Source: Stramonita haemastoma (taxonomy: Eukaryota > Mollusca > Gastropoda > Neogastropoda > Muricidae). From it: 11,674 nucleotides of DNA. This document shows positions 7,543 to 11,674 of this stretch, piece by piece. The notes beneath the pieces were generated by a model. It saw only the letters and a program-made list of their open reading frames with translations, was not told the DNA's origin and made no database searches. How positions within the stretch are numbered: the stretch's first letter is position 1; the number at the start of each line of letters is the position of its first letter. A program made the position numbers and the translations under genes. The DNA lies in the NCBI GenBank assembly GCA_030674155.1, contig JASPKP010008351.1, forward strand, positions 1 through 11,674. Direction: 5' to 3'.

Positions 7543-7560
7543 TGCACGTGCACGCGTGCA
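7543..7560. other. Two overlapping perfect palindromes
   Basis: TGCACGTGCA (7543 to 7552) and TGCACGCGTGCA (7549 to 7560) share four bases, and both are exactly self-complementary. The stretch alternates purine and pyrimidine, favouring Z-DNA. It directly follows GCGCGCGTG at 7512 to 7520. Confidence 0.6.
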
Positions 7561-7561
7561 T

Positions 7562-7860
7562 GAATTTCTTTTTTTGAATCGTTTGTATTGGGTAAACATA
7601 AGGGGCACTTTTTCATTTAAAAAGGAAAGCAATGAAACAGGGAGGAAGGGAAAGGGAGAAAAAGGGGGGGGGAGGAGGAGGGGAAATGGAGGGAGGAGAA
7701 AAAAACCCCAGACATAAGTCTTAATGCATCCAAATCTCCCCCCGAAAAAATAAATCACAAGTTTAATAGTTCTAAACTTAGCTCTATAAATCAACGCCTT
7801 CCTAAGTTTTGGGCCCCCCCAAACACACGAAAATTTGAAAAAACCTGTAAAACGGGCCGG
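7562..7860. other. Mixed spacer with a GA-rich patch
   Basis: The centre (about 7625 to 7705) is a purine-rich GGAGGGAAAGGG-like patch. The flanks are anonymous mixed sequence. No gene recognised; the 60-codon frame at 7535 to 7717 becomes Gly/Lys/Arg low complexity. Confidence 0.5.
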
Positions 7861-7883
7861 GGGAGTTGTGGGGAATACCACAA

Positions 7884-7933
7884 AAAGTTTTTTTTGGGGG
7901 GTTTGGGGGGGGGTGGGGGGGGGGGGGGGGGGG
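7884..7933. repeat. T-run to G-run block with G19
   Basis: A T8 run is followed by G6, TTT, G9, T and G19 (7915 to 7933). The plus strand is G-quadruplex-capable. Run lengths should be treated as approximate. Confidence 0.8.
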
Positions 7934-7999
7934 TTGCAGCTTTTGGAAACCCTTGGCAACAAATTTGAAAATTCTTAGACCCCCCCTGCAAAACCCCTT

Positions 8000-8020
8000 A
8001 AAAAAAAAAAAAAAAAAAAA
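8000..8020. repeat. A21 run
   Basis: An uninterrupted run of 21 A follows the sequence CAAAACCCCTT. It might be the tail of a plus-strand retrotransposed sequence, but I cannot see a matching 5' end or flanking target-site duplication. Confidence 0.7.
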
Positions 8021-8167
8021 GTTTGCAAGAAACTATTTAATAAATTTTGTTCCATGTTTTCACTAGTATGTCGGGCCCCAGTGATAAATTTTTCAAAATA
8101 GGAGGAAACTTCAAAACAGAAACCCCAAAAATATTTCGTAATGAAAAAAAATTTCCTTTGGGTTGGC

Positions 8168-8400
8168 TTTTTTTTTAAAAAATGGGGTTTTGTTTTTTTG
8201 GGGGTTTTGGGGTTTTTGGGTTTTTTTGGGTTGTTTTTTTTGGGGGGGGGGGGGAGGAAATTTGGATTTTTTTAACCCTTTTTTTTTTGTTTGGTTTTTT
8301 TTTGGTGGGTTTTTTTTTCAAGGGTTTTTTTTTCCCTTTTTTTTTGTTTTTTTTTTTTTTGGGTTATTTTTTTTTGAAAAGGGGGAAAAATTTTTTTGGT
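8168..8400. repeat. T/G-run low-complexity tract
   Basis: The plus strand alternates T runs and G runs (TTTTTTGGGG, GGGTTTTTT) with few other bases. Frames give Phe/Gly/Leu strings. It may be a GT or TTTG microsatellite blurred by base substitutions. Confidence 0.75.
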
Positions 8401-9125
8401 GTCTACGAAATGCCGCCATTTTTTTTTACCAAACCCGGAAAAAATTGCAAAAAATATCAGTTGCCAATTTTTACAACGATTTTAAATAAAATGGGGTTTA
8501 ATTTAATATCCCCCTTTGTTTGAACTTTTAAATCTTTTATTTTTTTCTAGTTTTTACCTTGTGCATTAATTTTTTTTGTAGGTAAGGGGGAATAAAAAAA
8601 ATTTTCTTATTTATGAAATCCGTAAGGAAACTTTTTAAAAAAAAAAAGTCTTTTCCCCTTTTCAGGGTTTAAGTCCCCAAAAGTCTAAAAGAAGGGGGGA
8701 AAGAAAGGCTTTTTCAACAAAAATAAATAAAAACCTGTCGTACTCTCTATTAAAAGGGTTGAAAAAATAAATTCCTGAAGTCGAAATTTTGGCTACCAAA
8801 AACATGTTGTACAGGAAAACCCGTCATAATAAACCCATACCTCGCACGTTTTATGTGTAAATGAAGGTTTTTTAGTGATTCACATGTGGATGGGGTGAGA
8901 GGCAGTGGGAAAACAAATTTCCCGGGTGATCCCCAAGGGGTTCATCTTGGGGAAAGGGCCCAAACCCTAATGAAAAATATATTTTTTTTTTGTTTTCCCT
9001 GGGCCCAAAATTATGGGTTCACCAATGTGAGAGTCTTACGTTTGCCCCCGTTTTAAAAAAACCAGTAAATAACATGGATGGAAAAAAAGAAACATATCCC
9101 CCACAAAAAAATCCCCACCCCAAAA
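8401..9125. other. AT-rich single-copy stretch, no gene seen
   Basis: This is the longest segment with ordinary complexity. It is AT-rich with stop codons in all frames at short intervals, contains no open frame of note, and shows no repeat family or RNA fold that I recognise beyond the stem-loop at 8931. I regard it as intergenic or intronic. Confidence 0.55.
8931..8952. other. Stem-loop-capable inverted repeat (7-base arms)
   Basis: CCCCAAG at 8931 to 8937 pairs perfectly with CTTGGGG at 8946 to 8952 around an 8-base loop. No T run follows immediately and no gene is adjacent, so it is reported as structure only. Confidence 0.45.
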
Positions 9126-9135
9126 CGCAACAAGG

Positions 9136-9170
9136 GCACACGCACGCACACATGCACGCACGCACGCACG
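9136..9170. repeat. CGCA/CACG tetranucleotide microsatellite
   Basis: GCACACGCACGCACACATGC is followed by about four clean GCAC/GCAC units up to 9170. It then decays into ACGCAAAAACACAC to about 9190. Confidence 0.85.
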
Positions 9171-9212
9171 AAAACGCAAAAACACACAGTATGTGAGACT
9201 GAGCGCGTTTTT

Positions 9213-9492
9213 TTATGTATTATGTATGTATGTTGTATGTATTTTAAGGAAAGGGAAATGTAGAAAATGAAGTAATATGTATGTATGTATTTATTAAAAT
9301 GTAAATTTTGTTTTGTAAAAAAGTATTTATGTATGAATGTATGAAAGTATTATTTTAAGAAATTATGTATGTAGTTTTAATGCATGTGGGGGCATGTATG
9401 CATGAAAAGTATGTATGTATTTAAGTATTTGGGTATGTATGAAAATGTATTAGGGGTTTTTTGTATGTATTATGTATGAATGTATGTATGTT
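9213..9492. repeat. TATG (ATGT) tetranucleotide microsatellite, interrupted
   Basis: TATG units recur in blocks at about 9213 to 9241, 9277 to 9292, 9326 to 9372, 9396 to 9422 and 9462 to 9492, separated by AT-rich interruptions such as TTTTAAGGAAAGGG and AAAATGTAAATTTTG. Total span is about 280 bases. The interruptions suggest an old array broken by mutation, or several seeds. Confidence 0.9.
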
Positions 9493-9542
9493 TAAGTCAC
9501 AAAAATGTTAGCAGCATGATCGCGCGCACTTGTTTTTTAAAA

Positions 9543-9566
9543 CACATGCATGCACGCAAGCATGCC
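9543..9566. repeat. GCATGC-type short array
   Basis: ACATGCATGCACGCAAGCATGC is a short patch of RCATGC units. It bridges the TATG array and the GGCA array by single-base steps in motif. Confidence 0.65.
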
Positions 9567-9728
9567 TTAAGCACAAAACCCCTAAAGTTAAAAAAGGGCC
9601 GGCGCAAAAAATTCCCATTGCACTTTCACCCTGCCAGTTTTGAGACAACCATAAATTTATGGATGAAAGGCACTTTCCTTTTTGAAAAGGTTCCGATAAA
9701 AGATGCATCCATGCTGGGGCAGACACAC
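9567..9728. other. Mixed spacer, nothing recognised
   Basis: About 160 bases of mixed sequence. A plus-strand frame of 206 codons (9480 to 10100) crosses it and then runs through the GGCA array as Gln/Ala/Gly/Arg repeats. It has no domain and is not called a gene. Confidence 0.45.
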
Positions 9729-9990
9729 AGGGCAGGCAGGCAGGCAGGAGGCGGGCATGCGGGCAACAAGCAGGGGGGCAAAATGCAGCGAGCCCTGCAG
9801 GCAGGCAGGCGGGCAGACAGAAAACCGGGGCAGGCAGACAGGCAGCCCGGCAACGGGCCCGGGCCGGGCAGGCAGGCAGGCGGGCTGGGGCAGGCAGGAA
9901 ATTTCCGGGCGGGAAAACACAGGCGGGTGGGGAAAGGCAGACATGCGGGCAGGCAGACTTTCAGGCAACAGAGCGGGCAAGGGGGCAGCA
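9729..9990. repeat. GGCA tetranucleotide microsatellite, interrupted
   Basis: GGCA/GCAG units occur in clusters at about 9731 to 9751, 9799 to 9820, 9828 to 9848, 9866 to 9885 and 9890 to 9899, with frequent GGCG variants and GC-rich interruptions such as ACGGGCCCGGGCCGGGC. Weaker GGGCA/GGCAG units continue to about 9990. The opposing strand reads as Cys/Leu/Pro/Ala repeats, which is a translation of the microsatellite. Confidence 0.9.
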
Positions 9991-10198
9991 CCCCAGAAAA
10001 GTGTGTTTGTAATTGCCCCCCTTTGGCCCCCTGCCTTGTTCCCCAAAAGGGGCTGTCTGTCATCTTTTCTCCTAGAAAAAAAACCAAGGGTATGACATAA
10101 ACACCACCAGAAAAACCGGACAGAAGAGTTAGAATTTTATAGAGTGCCAAGGGGAAATTTTTCTTTTTTTGTAGATGATTTGAATGCATTTTGTGAAA
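9991..10198. other. Single-copy spacer
   Basis: Mixed sequence with no gene, repeat or fold recognised. It separates the GGCA array from the next GT tract. Confidence 0.45.
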
Positions 10199-10475
10199 AT
10201 TGGGGGGGGTTTGGGGGGGGGGGGAATAGGGTGGGGGGGGTTTTTTGGGATGTTTAAAGTGTTGGGGTGTGTGCTTTGGGGGGGGGAGGGGGGAGAGATG
10301 GGTGGTGGCGGATGTGTGTATGTGTATGCGTTTCTTCCGGTGCGTGCTGTGTGGTGTGTTTTGCGCGCGCGTGTGTGGTATTTTTGTTTTTTGTTGTTTA
10401 TTGGGCATTGTTTTTTTTTGGGGTGTGTGTTGTTGTTTCTGTTTGTTTTTTGTTGTTTTGTGTTTTACAATAATA
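10199..10475. repeat. GT- and G-rich microsatellite
   Basis: G runs near 10201 to 10243 are followed by GTGTG/GTGC units and a CGCGCGCGTGTGTG patch near 10361 to 10375, ending in TTGTTG/TTTTG units. Overlapping frames yield only Cys/Val/Phe/Gly strings. Confidence 0.82.
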
Positions 10476-10622
10476 TTCCCAAATATTCCTTTCCTGCCTA
10501 ATTTTTTTTTATTTCACCGGGCATGTAAAAAAATTAAAAATTTTCCTTTAAAAAAGGTGTGAAGCAATTTTAAAATTGAAACATCAACATTTATTAACGT
10601 GGAAGAAGTAAATCTTTTGCAT
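10476..10622. other. AT-rich spacer before the minisatellite
   Basis: This AT-rich stretch contains an A-run/T-run patch near 10527 to 10555. No gene or structured element is recognised. Confidence 0.5.
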
Positions 10623-11420
10623 CATACTTCTTTTGGCATACATTTCCATTGTCTCATACTTCAGGCATACATTTCCAGTTGTCCCGCATACTTTTAGCAA
10701 AAATTTCCATTGTCTGCAAACTTTCTATGCATACATTTTCCCCCGTTGTTCCATAAAATTTTTAGGCAACCCTTTCCCCGTTGTCTGCATACTTCTAGTA
10801 TACAATTTTCCCGTTGTCTGCTTCCTTTTGGCATTTTCATTTTTCCCGTTGTCTGCATACCTTCTTTGCAAAACATTTTTAAATTTTCCCGTAAAAACTT
10901 CTGTGATACATTTTCCCTTGTCGCATACCTTTTGTTGGAAAATTTCCAGTTGTCCCGTAAAAATTCGTGTATAAAATTTTCCAGTTGTCGGGAAAAACCT
11001 TTTTAGCAAACATTTCCAGTTGTCCCGCATACTTCAAAGGGAACATTTTTCCCGTTGTCTTCAAATTCTAGGCTAAAATTTCCCAAATTGTCTGCATACT
11101 TCAAAGGGTTCACATTTTTTCCCTTTTGTCTGCATAAATTCCCAGGGAAACATTTCCAGTTGTCTGCAAAACTTCTAAAGGGAAACATTTCCCCAGTTGT
11201 CTGCCCCTACTTTTTAGTTGGGATTAAAAATTTCCAGTTTTTTCTGCATACTTCTAGGCATACCATTTCCAGTTTCCCGGTTTTTAAATTTTTTGTGCGT
11301 ACATTTCCAGTTGTCAGCAACTTTTTTGTGAAAAATTTTCCCGTTTTTCCCGCATACTTCCTAAGGGTACTTTTCCCCGGTTTTTCAAAATTTTATTTGG
11401 GCTACCCAAAATTTTCTGGG
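10623..11420. repeat. Minisatellite, about 32-base unit, about 22 copies
   Basis: A tandem repeat fills about 800 bases. The inferred unit has two parts: GCATACTTCTAG followed by GCATACATTTCCAGTTGTCT, about 32 bases in total, so GCATAC occurs twice per unit, 12 bases apart. The landmark (C)CAGTTGTC or its variant CCCGTTGTC recurs at roughly 28 to 42 base steps; clear examples lie near 10675, 10777, 10810, 10847, 10945, 10981, 11017, 11050, 11155, 11192 and 11308. Copies differ by many substitutions and small indels, and the last copies (after about 11330) are the most degraded. Minus-strand frames of 60 to 101 codons show an echo of repeated Gln-Thr-Thr-Gly-Lys-like peptides, because each unit shift of 32 changes frame; I do not regard them as genes. 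Unlike a CRISPR array there are no conserved repeats with unique spacers. Confidence 0.88.
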
Positions 11421-11500
11421 TAAATGCCTTTGGGCAATGGGTATTAACCCCAGGCATAAACGGCATTTCCCAAAAACATACATTTGTCCCCACTTCCCCA
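11421..11500. other. Short spacer
   Basis: Mixed sequence linking the minisatellite to the terminal AC-rich tract. Nothing is recognised. Confidence 0.4.
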
Positions 11501-11674
11501 AAAACACATAAAAACGCCCGCGCCCCGAAAAACACATACACACACATACACTTTTAAAAACCAACCCGAGGGGAGGGCCCCTCACCCGAACGCGCAACAC
11601 AACCACACACAAAACAAAAACACCCCCACACAAAACAACAACCCCCCACACACTTTACAAACACAACACAAAAC
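11501..11674. repeat. AC-rich degenerate microsatellite, runs off the window
   Basis: CA and ACAA/CACACC units dominate, with one CG-rich interruption (11518 to 11528) and a GGGGAGGGCCCC patch near 11570. It continues past the window end. Minus-strand Cys/Val/Gly frames are translations of GTGT repeats. Confidence 0.8.

Noticed and set aside
8931..8952. Rho-independent terminator
   Set aside because: There is a 7-base stem but no U-tract directly after it and no bacterial gene upstream; the window is eukaryotic in character.
9480..10408. Overlapping 206-codon plus and 260-codon minus frames
   Set aside because: Both are dominated by translation of the GGCA and GT/AC arrays; overlap on opposite strands and lack of any domain argue against either being real.
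10623..11420. CRISPR-like array (about 32-base repeats)
   Set aside because: The whole unit is repeated in tandem with no unique spacers, copies are diverged, no cas gene is present, and the window carries eukaryotic SINEs.

Overview
This window looks like non-coding DNA from a repeat-dense animal genome. It is built almost entirely from degenerate microsatellites, one minisatellite and at least two short interspersed elements (SINEs), separated by short AT-rich single-copy stretches. I found no protein-coding gene I could defend. The long open frames lie in tracts such as (TTC)n, (GAAA)n, (CCCCT)n, (GT)n and (GGCA)n, which stay open simply because they lack stop codons. There is no recognisable protein domain, no promoter or operon logic, and no complete functional RNA gene. 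The two Pol III-derived retroelements rule out a prokaryotic reading. Very high microsatellite density with mixed di- and tetranucleotide motifs, plus tRNA- and possibly 5S-derived SINEs, would suit a marine invertebrate such as a decapod crustacean or a mollusc. That assignment is an inference from composition, not an identification.

Layout. From 1 to 490 there is a T-rich (TTC)n-like tract ending in a 27-base C run. From 780 to 955 there is a degenerate GT tract. From 956 to 1800 the sequence is T-rich and single-copy. From 1848 to 2450 come a G-rich purine patch, a TCTG/TCTC array and a C/T tract. From 2735 to 3800 a GT array with a pure (GT)17 core is followed, after about 75 bases, by a 540-base GAAA/GACA purine array. 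From 3820 to 4010 there is a pyrimidine tract that leads directly into a plus-strand tRNA-derived SINE (about 4015 to 4200). From 4416 to 5266 lies the longest pure-strand tract, about 850 bases of almost only C and T. From 5736 to 6022 there is an A-rich AAAAC tract, followed by small CACATCACAAA and ACCTG arrays. From 6553 to 6868 there is a minus-strand SINE whose head has a tRNA-like 5' part and a 5S-rRNA-like part. From 7011 to 7560 TTTC and GT tracts end in overlapping palindromes. From 7861 to 9130 there are G, A and T runs in AT-rich DNA. From 9136 to 9990 a chain of related tetranucleotide arrays (CGCA, TATG, GCATGC, GGCA) follows. From 10199 to 10475 there is a GT tract. From 10623 to 11420 there is a minisatellite with a unit near 32 bases and about 22 copies. 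The window ends in an AC-rich tract.

Nothing here acts together as a genetic system. The most informative features are the minisatellite, whose unit carries GCATAC twice, and the composite minus-strand SINE. A caution applies throughout: many bases appear replaced by a copy of a neighbouring base, lengthening homopolymers, both in the SINEs and in the minisatellite units. That pattern may come from sequencing or assembly error, so repeat purity and divergence should not be read literally as evolutionary age.
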